From a virus, in the IMG/VR virus record IMGVR_UViG_3300025767_001435, positions 1-31,946 of that record: a stretch of DNA of 31,946 bases; one strand, given 5' to 3'. Each line of letters begins with the position of its first letter. The stretch's first letter is position 1. Shown here one piece after another: positions 8,401 to 15,610 of this stretch. The notes below the pieces were generated by a model. It saw only the letters and a program-made list of their open reading frames with translations, ran no database searches and had not been told where the DNA came from. Made by a program: the position numbers and the translations under genes.

Positions 8401-11400
8401 CATCTTTTGATATTACATATCTAAATAATGTATATACTAATAATACTTTAAATGCTGCTGGAACTGGGTATAGCGTAAATGACGTCATAAGAATTAACGG
8501 AGCTTCTTTGAACGGCGACGAATCAAATTCAATAACCTATACAATTACTGGCATTGGCGGCAGCGGAGCAATTACAACATTTACTGTAGCACCAGGAGCA
8601 ACTGCACCGGATGCTAACGTATTCTATGGCGGCGTAGCTACTACAAGTAATACCATTGCAGGGGTCGACGCAATTGTTAATGTACAAAAAACCGGCACTG
8701 CATATTCGCTTTCTTTTAGTAATTTTGGAGGCACAGGATATGTTGTTGGTGAGACTTTTACAATTGCAGGAACTGAACTTGGCGGTGCAACACCAACAAA
8801 TGATGTCACTATAACCATTGATGCAGTAGACGGCGGAACAGGTGCAATAACTGCATCTAGTATAACTAGTGCAACTACTGGTGTTAACGGCGACAGTACT
8901 ACAATTCTTCCACAAAATGTTTTAGGATCTGGCGCAGATTTTGAAATTGTAATGACACCTAGCAGTACGTATGTTGTTAACATTAACAGCGGCGGCGCAG
9001 ATTATGGTCCTAATCAGACATTTACAATCTTAGGCACATCGTTATTTGGTGCCACTCCTGCTAATGATTTAACAATCACGATCGATACCGTTACCACTGG
9101 CGCTGTTGCTACCATAAGCGTAGCAGGAACAAGCACAGCAGGCGACGCTACGACTCTTGGTGTTGCACCACCTAATCAACCACAGGCTGGTTCTAGTGCA
9201 ACATTTAATATATTAAGAAATGCAGGCGGGTATACTGCATCTATTGCATCCGGCGGATCAGACTATGCTGTCGGAAACAAAATAATTGTTCCAGGAACAA
9301 GTCTCGGTGGTTCGACACCACAACATGACTTAACAATTGAAATTGATACTGTAAATTCCGGATTAATTACTGGAGTTAGTACATCTGCAGAATCTATAGG
9401 ATACCCAGGCGATCCGTTTACACTTATATGTACAGTGCAATTATCAGAACCTACAACTGCTGAAATTGCACTAGGTGCTGAGATACCGTTTACGGCACTA
9501 GCAACACTTGAATTAGAATTTACTTCAGCACATGGATTAGTTCCAGGTAGCACATTTATTGTTAATGTTACTTCAGATGAAGGTATTAACAATCATTCAA
9601 TTGCAAGTGGTCCTTTTATAGCGTCTGATATTCCTTCGATTACTAAACTAAGATATCAAGCTCGTTCAGCAGGATTTATTGATGTATCTTCGGATGCTAT
9701 ATCAGGTCAAGTTTATCCAAGACCAGACAGCTTCTTTGTTCACAGACCGTTTGACGGCGGCGTGCAGCTAGGCACAGGCGGCCCACAACACGGCGCACAG
9801 GCAATACGTCAGAGTAAAAAGTATATTCGTTACCAATCAGGTAAAGGTATTATGTATACAACTGGTGCGTTATTTGCTCCGAGTTATGATTTACGTAGTG
9901 TAACATCTAGTGGTGTTGAAGTCGGTGACTTGATTACAGTAGTAACTGATGATAATGATCACGGAGTACAAAAAGGCGGCATTATTAGATTGCTGGGCGT
10001 TGAAACTCCTGGATACAACAGTGGTGATGAAACTGCTGTGCCTCCTAAATTCGATTATGAAGTTGTTAATGTCGTTGACGAAAGAACATTCCAAATAAGA
10101 GCACAAAGGCGTTTAGGCGCAACTGAAGCTGTACTAGGATTTTCGGCAGCAATGACAGTAGTAAGCTGGCACGGTGCAACTGTGCGTTCGGGCATCTTCG
10201 ATGATCAAAACGGCATCTTCTGGGAATTTGACGGCACACAATTAAGTGTTGTACAACGTACAGGCACAAAACAACTTGCTGGAACAATTGCAGTTACAGT
10301 TGATAATAATTTGGTTACAGGAACCAATACTAGATTTGAAGATCAATTAAAAGCAGGCGATAGAATTATTATTAAAGGTATGACACATGTTGTATCACAC
10401 GTTCTTAACCAAACATCATGTACTGTAACACCAGATTGGAGAGGCACAGTTGACGTACTTGCTTCAAAGGCTAACTTAATTTCAGATAAGAAAGTAAAGC
10501 AATCAAACTTTAACTTAGATCGTTTAGACGGTACTGGTCCGAGTGGATATAATCTTGATATTGGTAAAATGCAGATGATTGGTATTCAGTACAGTTGGTA
10601 CGGTGCTGGATTTATCGACTTTATGCTACGTGGTGCAGATGGTAACTTTACATTTGCACATAGAATGCGTAACTCAAACGTTAATACAGAAGCATTCATG
10701 CGTTCAGGTAACTTGCCAGTGCGCTATGAAGTTAGTAATGAAGGCCCGAGCGGCAAAATAAAAACTGCAATGGATAGTAGTCAAACAACTGTAGTACTAG
10801 AAGATTCTAGTTTCTTTCCACCGGCTGGAACTATATACATTGATAATGAAATCATGCAGTTTTCTGGAAATAATAAAAATACAAATACACTTACAGGTGT
10901 AACTAGAGGCGCAACGTTTAGAAACTTCCAAGCAGGCGCCCAACGTAGTTATACAGCAGGAGCAGCCGAAGCGCATACTGCTAGAACAGGAGTTATACTA
11001 ATATCAAATACAATTACTCCGCTGATTAGTCACTGGGGTAGTGCATTCCTAACAGACGGCGGCTTTGACGAAGATCGAGGCTATATTTTCTCATACGCTG
11101 CGACAGGTGTTCCTATTAGTACTACCAAAAACACTGCATTTATGATTAGACTTGCACCTAGTGTTTCAAACGCACTAGTCGGAGACCTAGGTGAAAGAGA
11201 ACTACTAAACCGTGCGCAGTTACTATTACAAGGTCTTGAAATCACTTCAGATACCAGTACAGGTGGTATTGTTGTTCAGGGTGTACTTAATCCTCAAAAC
11301 TATCCACTTGATCCGGGTTCAGTTACTTGGTCAGGACTAAGTGGGGTTGCCCAAGGCGGACAGCCAAGTTTTGCACAAATTGCTCCAGGCGGCGGCACAA

Positions 11401-12197
11401 GTTGGGCAACCGGCGCAGGTACAACTGCAACTGCTGCTATTAGTAGTAGCATTGACACTGGTGCATTTTCTCCATTAGAGTTTGGTGCAGCAGAAAATAG
11501 TAGTCCAATTGATCTTACTAATACTGTTTATAATGCAGCTGGTCCTGTATACTCGGGTGTTGAAATCTATGAGTCAGACAGCGGCGGAGCATATACAGTA
11601 GCTGGAGAAACTTTCCTTGTTACATCTGTTAACGTTGGTGGAAGCTCAACAGATATCGCCTTCCGAAGCACACTTGGCAGAACTAGAAAAAGACAAAACT
11701 TTAGTACCAACCCGCCGAGTGTGTTCTTTAGACAGCCTTCTTATACTGGACTTACAAACAAGCTAATTTTTGCAAAAGCAGTGTGGGAAGCAGCCGGAGC
11801 AACTGAAGGTACTCCAGTTGCTACTAGTGATACAAATTGGCCGGCAGGTACTGCGGTATCTAGTGTAGCATTGAAACAGCTTGGTGCAACTCAATTTTAC
11901 GAAGTAACTTTTAACCAATCATCTACTAGTGCGTTAAGCGTAGGAAACAATGTTACGTTTGACTTTTCTGAGCCACCGTTTGCTCAACCTGGTGAAACTG
12001 TATTCTCATTTATTGCAAATCCAGGAGAACGTTCAACTCTGGACTTATCGCAGTTGAAGGAACTTACTAATACGCCACTCGGTGGCAGAGGCACATATCC
12101 AAATGGCCCTGATGTACTAGCAATTAACGTTTATAAGATTAGTGGTACTGATGTTGCAGCTAACATCATTCTAAAATGGGGTGAAGCGCAGGCTTAA
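5469..12197 (+). CDS. Giant virion structural/fibre protein with repeats and a cupredoxin-like domain
   Basis: 2242 residues, the largest gene here. Order seen: N-terminal KNYVFKPGLGVLDNRYPNAH; a beta-domain at about 51-137 that recurs at 241-347 (TxATYxPxTG, LxIGTH, ITVNIGISSDTSAH); between them a helical segment (NYVNDSVAKCERDTGYVIDA). A cupredoxin-like domain at about 541-650 has H591, C638, H641, M644. A module with SPHGFAAGTPF at about 663 recurs as SAHGLVPGSTF near 1355. Five glycine-rich repeats of about 87 residues lie at about 908-1300. A long C-terminal part begins near 1420 (FFVHRPFDGG, RQSKKYIRYQSGKG). No enzyme motif was recognised. The family resembles large structural proteins of marine T4-like phages; a baseplate-attached host-contact fibre is inferred. 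Translation is probably coupled to the upstream gene, since the ATG lies 3 bases after its stop and no strong ribosome-binding site is seen. Confidence 0.75.
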   Translation: MAKTQIKNYVFKPGLGVLDNRYPNAHGLITANKTFIQKEMSAYIAAKVTAAAQYTPTAATYNPATGVLELTIGTHNFNVGDAIIIADGGLTFTNASAGAVPFFDKALIITAVSANTSVTVNAGISTDLTAHSWVSSVTNATRDVFYNYVNDSVAKCERDTGYVIDAYLKDLQYGGNEYLKNVIKYYWDQNVAQVDGDRGAELAAHNFIGRLITDYILPQSAYSALNSEITQSGGTATETTAQFTPTDATYTPTTGAMTLSIGTHSLAVGNEVFIAPAGITFTCALDGNATLHPYPRGSGVPNDTGKDPFYYAPIEITAVTATTITVNIGISSDTSAHTFSSATANAVTAGPAAKIKTLVYNTVDVIGNGLAAMPTLVPTGVGSVKIQGNYNLEDFLLITNSSKNEIIYNFSGAATGGYVTQEKASDTDFVKFLQATDTVATLFLNYNTATHSSTDEIQIFVENTENGKSIVYTRPYDFGTDSIERQRIAAPLSMLDADFEYGLQPTKWAAIGTLRGYPSIYEIPGTDTAVASVTTDASSVNTWLLNLTADGTTNYTVIGNDRTGSISGPDPIITMVEGDTLQMINNSGSGHPLYIKTVAGTGTGNQVTTNITGQGAISGAAVEWTPQTGDAGIYYYQCSNHAAMSGTIIVQTNTAGAGSGQSLITVTTVSPHGFAAGTPFTIKALENSINGASRAEGSFVITDVPSTTSFRYYAKAQVGDTNGDVLSTTYTQLRQGGFYTGANIGSPVFTVATNGSGGTIAVELTTPIGSTNLPYDGPAATVGAPLSGAGIGAGTQVTSIIDNSDGGGEYLTPVVVGDYSAGVSTITVEDATGIVTELAASNGTGTATFIENINGTDLQFTTPFASAIIGNKTTYTAVSGTNGTSSGSGAEFTISSTAGTYAIDSITNPGTGYAEGDRLLVDGATLSGASGTNDLVIIVASISGSGIATTTLEGTGYDGSSTISSLTPTADGGSGTDASFDITYLNNVYTNNTLNAAGTGYSVNDVIRINGASLNGDESNSITYTITGIGGSGAITTFTVAPGATAPDANVFYGGVATTSNTIAGVDAIVNVQKTGTAYSLSFSNFGGTGYVVGETFTIAGTELGGATPTNDVTITIDAVDGGTGAITASSITSATTGVNGDSTTILPQNVLGSGADFEIVMTPSSTYVVNINSGGADYGPNQTFTILGTSLFGATPANDLTITIDTVTTGAVATISVAGTSTAGDATTLGVAPPNQPQAGSSATFNILRNAGGYTASIASGGSDYAVGNKIIVPGTSLGGSTPQHDLTIEIDTVNSGLITGVSTSAESIGYPGDPFTLICTVQLSEPTTAEIALGAEIPFTALATLELEFTSAHGLVPGSTFIVNVTSDEGINNHSIASGPFIASDIPSITKLRYQARSAGFIDVSSDAISGQVYPRPDSFFVHRPFDGGVQLGTGGPQHGAQAIRQSKKYIRYQSGKGIMYTTGALFAPSYDLRSVTSSGVEVGDLITVVTDDNDHGVQKGGIIRLLGVETPGYNSGDETAVPPKFDYEVVNVVDERTFQIRAQRRLGATEAVLGFSAAMTVVSWHGATVRSGIFDDQNGIFWEFDGTQLSVVQRTGTKQLAGTIAVTVDNNLVTGTNTRFEDQLKAGDRIIIKGMTHVVSHVLNQTSCTVTPDWRGTVDVLASKANLISDKKVKQSNFNLDRLDGTGPSGYNLDIGKMQMIGIQYSWYGAGFIDFMLRGADGNFTFAHRMRNSNVNTEAFMRSGNLPVRYEVSNEGPSGKIKTAMDSSQTTVVLEDSSFFPPAGTIYIDNEIMQFSGNNKNTNTLTGVTRGATFRNFQAGAQRSYTAGAAEAHTARTGVILISNTITPLISHWGSAFLTDGGFDEDRGYIFSYAATGVPISTTKNTAFMIRLAPSVSNALVGDLGERELLNRAQLLLQGLEITSDTSTGGIVVQGVLNPQNYPLDPGSVTWSGLSGVAQGGQPSFAQIAPGGGTSWATGAGTTATAAISSSIDTGAFSPLEFGAAENSSPIDLTNTVYNAAGPVYSGVEIYESDSGGAYTVAGETFLVTSVNVGGSSTDIAFRSTLGRTRKRQNFSTNPPSVFFRQPSYTGLTNKLIFAKAVWEAAGATEGTPVATSDTNWPAGTAVSSVALKQLGATQFYEVTFNQSSTSALSVGNNVTFDFSEPPFAQPGETVFSFIANPGERSTLDLSQLKELTNTPLGGRGTYPNGPDVLAINVYKISGTDVAANIILKWGEAQA
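5620..6510 (+). repeat. Duplicated N-terminal beta-domain in the 2242-aa gene
   Basis: The segment at about 5620-5880 and the one at about 6188-6510 encode the same domain: TPTAATYNPATG with LTIGTH in the first copy, TPTDATYTPTTG with LSIGTH in the second. The second copy contains an extra loop with HPYPRGSG. A helical spacer separates them. Confidence 0.7.
8190..9370 (+). repeat. Five glycine-rich tandem repeats in the 2242-aa gene
   Basis: Units recur about every 260-270 bases, starting near 8193, 8455, 8727, 8986 and 9249. Shared core: G-G/T-x-Y-x-x-G/N-D/Q-x-x-x-I-x-G-T-x-L-x-G-A/S-T-P-x-N-D-L-T-I-x-I-D. Examples are FGGTGYVVGETFTIAGTELG and SGGSDYAVGNKIIVPGTSLG. Confidence 0.8.
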
Positions 12198-12205
12198 TGC
12201 GCTTC
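12183..12205. terminator. Hairpin at the convergent gene ends, both stops in its loop
   Basis: GAAGCGCA at 12183-12190 pairs perfectly with TGCGCTTC at 12198-12205. The 7-base loop GGCTTAA holds the stop codon of the 2242-aa gene and, on the other strand, the stop of the GmhB-like gene. The stem is GC-rich for this genome. No T-run follows on either strand, so it may act as a 3'-end stabiliser or a weak bidirectional terminator. Confidence 0.5.
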
Positions 12206-12808
12206 TATCCAGTCTGCAAAAGAACTAAGATCATCAAATATGATGGTCTTTTTCTTTATGTCGCGGTAGGTAAATTTGTTTAATTGTTGTTCAGTTTCTA
12301 ATCCGTATCCAGTACGAACTAGTATAGGCGTTGCGCCTATTTTATGAGCAGCTTTTAGGTCACTCATTTTATCACCTACAAAATACCCTTTATTAAACTT
12401 AATTGTAGGATTTTCTTTTTCGCATCTTTTAAACATGCCGGTATTAGGCTTGGCATACATATCGCTTTTATGACTACTTGCACTATAATATATAGCATCC
12501 ACACTAGGACATCCTGCTATGCCTAATAATTCGAACATATATCGATGAACATTTTCTACGTCTTCAATGTGCATTAATCCTTTATTAATGCCGCCTTGGT
12601 TAGTAATAATAGCAATTTTATGACCGTGTTTACGAAGTCTGCCAACTGCTTCTAAACTACCTTCAATTGGTTCAAAATCATTAGGATGAGTGACATATGT
12701 TCCTAAGTCGCGATTTAAAACTCCATCTCTGTCTAGTCCTATTACACACTTTGTATAATTTTCTGTAGACAGTAACGGCGCCGCTTGATTAATATATCTA
12801 TTAGACAT
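12194..12808 (-). CDS. gmhB: D-glycero-D-manno-heptose 1,7-bisphosphate phosphatase-like HAD enzyme
   Basis: 204 residues from the chosen ATG. All HAD motifs are intact: GLDRDGVLN with D26 and D28, IITNQGG with T69, K120-P121, and VGDKMSDLKAA with D146. The layout matches GmhB, which removes the C7 phosphate of heptose 1,7-bisphosphate between the two HldE steps. The usual GmhB zinc loop (CxH...CxC) is absent; in its place is YYSASSHKSDMYAKP without cysteine. A GTG at 12829 would add 7 residues. The ATG at 12808 is preferred because it makes the ATGTCTAA overlap with the upstream cupin stop, a coupling arrangement. It is last in the hldE-hldD-cupin-gmhB operon. Histidinol-phosphatase-type activity is an alternative, but the neighbours favour heptose. 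Confidence 0.85.
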   Translation of the reverse strand: MSNRYINQAAPLLSTENYTKCVIGLDRDGVLNRDLGTYVTHPNDFEPIEGSLEAVGRLRKHGHKIAIITNQGGINKGLMHIEDVENVHRYMFELLGIAGCPSVDAIYYSASSHKSDMYAKPNTGMFKRCEKENPTIKFNKGYFVGDKMSDLKAAHKIGATPILVRTGYGLETEQQLNKFTYRDIKKKTIIFDDLSSFADWIEAH

Positions 12809-13193
12809 CTTCTGTGCTCTGACTATCACCTGCAGAAATTCTGTAATTATCTTCTACACTATCAGGTGTGCTAACTTCAGTAATGCTACTATTTGCTTCT
12901 ATTGCAATAAGTTGATGCGGCTGTAACGGGGGATTGTGCCATACATCACCTTCTTTAAGTTCTTTTTCGTACATGCTTGCATCCTTAGTATCAATCCATT
13001 TTACCAGAAATCTTCCGTTATTTACAAACCACGTTTCGTCTTTTTCTCTATGAAAGTGCATACTAAATTTTGATCCGGGTCTCTCAAATACCATAATCTT
13101 ACCGCAATATTTTTTATTAGTTGCCCAGATTAGTTCGTACCCCCATCCTTTTTTAATAAACCCTTCTAGTCTTGTTGGTTCGTTATTTTCCAT
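12801..13193 (-). CDS. Cupin, mannose-6-phosphate isomerase-like
   Basis: 130 residues, one cupin domain. The first cupin motif is textbook: G40-x5-H46-x-H48-x4-E53-x6-G60. The second is represented by G82 and H93 (PPLQPHQL). His and Glu should hold a metal ion. GWGYELIW at the start and the ITEVSTPDSVEDNYRI tail resemble the C-terminal domain of type II phosphomannose isomerases (WGxxE..., IEVQxGxxxGEDDIVR). It overlaps hldD by 11 bases and the gmhB-like gene by 8, so it belongs to the sugar-nucleotide operon. Reaction unknown: a sugar-phosphate isomerase or epimerase is most likely. It sits where a GmhA-type isomerase would be useful, but no homology to GmhA is visible. Confidence 0.8.
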   Translation of the reverse strand: MENNEPTRLEGFIKKGWGYELIWATNKKYCGKIMVFERPGSKFSMHFHREKDETWFVNNGRFLVKWIDTKDASMYEKELKEGDVWHNPPLQPHQLIAIEANSSITEVSTPDSVEDNYRISAGDSQSTEDV

Positions 13194-14001
13194 TGATATA
13201 ATCCTCTATTTTAATCCATTGCATGTCTACTACACTATTTAAATTAGTTAAGTTTGCACAAGTGTACTTTTGGTATTGAGACTTTATGTTTTCTGGCATA
13301 GGTGTGTACATAATGCCGGCGCTGTGTTTGTTGGCAATAGTTTCTGCTACAGTTTGAAAACTTACAGGATTGCCTGTGCCTACATTAAATATACCTGATT
13401 GATCTACATCAAACATTTTCTCATGTAATTTGCAAATATCGTCTACGCAAACAAAGTCTCTAAGGTATTTGTCGCTATCTTCAAACAATGTAATCAGGCC
13501 ATCTTCGCTTGCTTGATTTGTAAACTTAGTATAAGGACTCGCTTGATCGCCTTTGTGTTCTTCGCCTTCTCCATAAACGTTAAAGTAACGGAAGCCTTGT
13601 ATTTTAATTTGAAATTCTTCTATGTATTGATTGATAAATCTATCAAACATATACTTGCTCCATGCATACGGCGATTGCGGAAGTAATGATCCATCTTCTG
13701 TAAAGTGGTCAGTTGGGCCGTATACACTTGCACTAGATGCGTATTGTAAGTTAGTACCAAAGTTTTCGCATACTTGTGCAAGACGCACACTAAATTCAAA
13801 GTTCTGTTCTAGTATTTGATTTACATCTGTATATGTAGTTGAGCTAATAGCGCCTAAGTGTATGCACCAATCGTAATCTTCTGTACTAGGAATAACACCA
13901 GGTTGCCATTCCCATCCTTCAACTTCGTGTCCTTTTTGCTGCAAATAGCTTGCAACATTTTTGCCAATAAAACCTTCGTGTCCTGTAACTAATATTCTCA
14001 T
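13183..14001 (-). CDS. hldD: ADP-L-glycero-D-manno-heptose 6-epimerase
   Basis: 272 residues, an extended short-chain dehydrogenase. Rossmann glycine motif G7-x2-G10-x2-G13 (VTGHEGFIG), catalytic Y112-x3-K116 (YAWSK) and serine in YASSASVYG. Family-specific blocks match HldD: LGAISSTT, FRYFNVYGEGEEHKG, ASPYTKF, RDFVCVDDI and GIFNVGTGNPVSFQTVAE. HldD inverts C6 of ADP-D-glycero-D-manno-heptose using bound NADP, the last step to ADP-L-glycero-D-manno-heptose. E. coli HldD has about 310 residues; this copy is shorter, mainly before position 50. It starts in an ATGA overlap with hldE and its end overlaps the cupin by 11 bases. Confidence 0.93.
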   Translation of the reverse strand: MRILVTGHEGFIGKNVASYLQQKGHEVEGWEWQPGVIPSTEDYDWCIHLGAISSTTYTDVNQILEQNFEFSVRLAQVCENFGTNLQYASSASVYGPTDHFTEDGSLLPQSPYAWSKYMFDRFINQYIEEFQIKIQGFRYFNVYGEGEEHKGDQASPYTKFTNQASEDGLITLFEDSDKYLRDFVCVDDICKLHEKMFDVDQSGIFNVGTGNPVSFQTVAETIANKHSAGIMYTPMPENIKSQYQKYTCANLTNLNSVVDMQWIKIEDYINGK

Positions 14002-15137
14002 TTGCTTGCCTCTATAATATTTGTAGTTGAATAACCTTCAACTGTAGGAACTAGATGCACTTCTGCTAAATCATGTCCTACCACTTGTTCTACTGTGTAG
14101 TCGCCGCCTTTAACAATAACATGCGGTTTTAAATCTTTAATTAATTTGTATGGAGTATCATCGTCAAATACAATTACTTGGTCTATCCAGGGTAGTATTT
14201 CTAACTGTGCTTTACGTTTAATTACATTGTTAACAGGGCGTGTTTCACCTTTAAGACGTTTTACACTAGCATCGCTGTTGATGCCTACAATTAGTTTTGT
14301 ACCGAGTGTCTTAGCTTCTGCTAAGAGCTCAAAATGACCCTTGTGCAGTATATCAAACACTCCGTTAGTAAACACTATACGATCCTCAATATCACCTACA
14401 GTAAGCGTATATGTGCCTACGTGTTTAACTGCTTCTCTAGAACCTTTAACTGCAAGTTCTAAACAATGTTTGTGATCGTACCCTCTAGTTAGGCCATATA
14501 CAAATGCTGCTAAGAAACAATCTCCTGCACCTGTAACATCTGACACTTCTACACGTTCTACAGGAATATCATAAACTTCTCCATCAATTTTAGCAATAAC
14601 TGGATTGCCTGCTTGTGTAATAATAATATTACCTTGCCAATTAATAAAGTATTCTTGAAATTCTTTTTCGTTAGGTTTTACTAGCCATGCACCTTCGTAA
14701 TGATTTGCGTGTGTCTTAGGATCAACGATTACTTTGCATCCAAATTTGTTAAAGTGTTTAATAAGTTCTACGGACTCGTCTAAGTAGCCTTTGTTATAGT
14801 CACTCATTATAATATAATCGTATGCACTAAAATCAATTTCACGCACTCGATCTAATACTTCTACACCATCTGAATGTATGTCGTTATCTATGCGTGTGAT
14901 ATAATGTCCGTCACACATCACACGAGTCTTGATGCTTACTGGTTCATCTTCAGCATTAAACAACATAGAGTCTACACCTAGACTTAATAGATTAGAATGC
15001 ACTAGCCCGGCGCCGCCGATAGTTTCTTCTGTACGTTCGTGTGTAACTACAGGAACAGGTGCTTCTGGACTCAGGCGTGTGCTTGTTCCGTAAATATATC
15101 TATCAAGTATTACATCGCCAATTACTAAAACTTTCAT
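13998..15137 (-). CDS. hldE: Bifunctional heptose-7-phosphate kinase / heptose-1-phosphate adenylyltransferase
   Basis: 379 residues with both HldE domains. Kinase (PfkB/ribokinase fold), residues 1-245: VIGDVILDRYIYG, RLSPEAPVPVV, GGAG, VDPK and V-T-G203-A-G-D206, where D206 is the expected base. Cytidylyltransferase-fold domain, about 254-379: FTNGVFDILHKGH with H265-x-G-H268, NSDASVKRLKGETRPVN, VKGGDYT and GYSTTNII. It phosphorylates heptose 7-phosphate at C1 and, after the GmhB step, adds AMP. It is about 100 residues shorter than E. coli HldE (477); the losses are mostly in the kinase domain after GGAG and in the inter-domain linker, while the catalytic landmarks remain. Its ATG lies 6 bases after a consensus sigma70 -10 element. 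It heads the four-gene overlapping operon. Confidence 0.94.
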   Translation of the reverse strand: MKVLVIGDVILDRYIYGTSTRLSPEAPVPVVTHERTEETIGGAGLVHSNLLSLGVDSMLFNAEDEPVSIKTRVMCDGHYITRIDNDIHSDGVEVLDRVREIDFSAYDYIIMSDYNKGYLDESVELIKHFNKFGCKVIVDPKTHANHYEGAWLVKPNEKEFQEYFINWQGNIIITQAGNPVIAKIDGEVYDIPVERVEVSDVTGAGDCFLAAFVYGLTRGYDHKHCLELAVKGSREAVKHVGTYTLTVGDIEDRIVFTNGVFDILHKGHFELLAEAKTLGTKLIVGINSDASVKRLKGETRPVNNVIKRKAQLEILPWIDQVIVFDDDTPYKLIKDLKPHVIVKGGDYTVEQVVGHDLAEVHLVPTVEGYSTTNIIEASK

Positions 15138-15143
15138 ATCACT

Positions 15144-15172
15144 ATTATACTTTCTTTTGGGTTAACTGTCAA
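15144..15172 (-). promoter_or_regulatory. Consensus sigma70 promoter for the hldE operon
   Basis: On the minus strand TTGACA (15172-15167) is followed by a 17-base spacer and TATAAT (15149-15144), a perfect match in both boxes and spacing. The hldE ATG (15137-15135) comes after 6 more bases, so its A is at the expected +1. There is no room for a Shine-Dalgarno. The promoter overlaps the 3' end of the Nudix gene. Confidence 0.88.
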
Positions 15173-15602
15173 GAAGATTTATAGTTTTAAATACAGTTTC
15201 TAATTTAGTTAAATTGACTTTGCTTTGTAGTGTATTGCGAAGTCCGTGATGTAACGGCTTTGGCCACTTAGTAAAACTACACCATGCATATCCGTCGTGT
15301 TCGTTATTAAGTGTAGGAATAAATTCTTGCTCAACTACACACAGGTATGTATGAAAGTGGAATTTACTATCAGGCGAAACAAAGCTCTCTAAAGGCAGTG
15401 TCTTTTTAATTGCAGGAAATTGTCCAATTTCTTCTTGTATTTCTCGCTTGAGACCTTCCCATGGAGTTTCAGCACCCTCGTTAGTACCTCCAACAAGTCC
15501 CCATAAATTAGCCCGTTTTCCTTGAGCTCTATGAAGAAATAAAAATCTATTCGTATCTAATGTATAAAACAGCGCACCGCTACATGTAATTTGATTGTTC
15601 AT
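15162..15602 (-). CDS. Nudix hydrolase
   Basis: 146 residues with a perfect Nudix box, G-x5-E-x7-R-E-U-x-E-E-x-G-U, at residues 39-61 (G39, E45, R53, E54, E57, E58, G60); the glutamates bind the metal that assists hydrolysis of a nucleoside diphosphate linked to another moiety. LFLHRAQ and LWGLVGG before the box are typical of the fold. It follows gp15 by 8 bases and precedes hldE. T4 also encodes a Nudix enzyme (NudE), but orthology cannot be judged here. The substrate is unknown; sugar-nucleotides or dinucleotide polyphosphates are possible. Confidence 0.9.
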   Translation of the reverse strand: MNNQITCSGALFYTLDTNRFLFLHRAQGKRANLWGLVGGTNEGAETPWEGLKREIQEEIGQFPAIKKTLPLESFVSPDSKFHFHTYLCVVEQEFIPTLNNEHDGYAWCSFTKWPKPLHHGLRNTLQSKVNLTKLETVFKTINLLDS

Positions 15603-15610
15603 ACATATAA

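Noticed and set aside
8168-9592. Several minus-strand open frames over the glycine-rich repeats, one Cys-rich (8529-8915)
   Set aside because: They are shadows of the strong giant-gene frame; the cysteines come from antisense GCA/ACA codons.
12809-12829. GTG start adding 7 residues to the gmhB-like protein
   Set aside because: No ribosome-binding site precedes the GTG, while the ATG at 12808 gives a short overlap with the cupin stop, like the other junctions of this operon.
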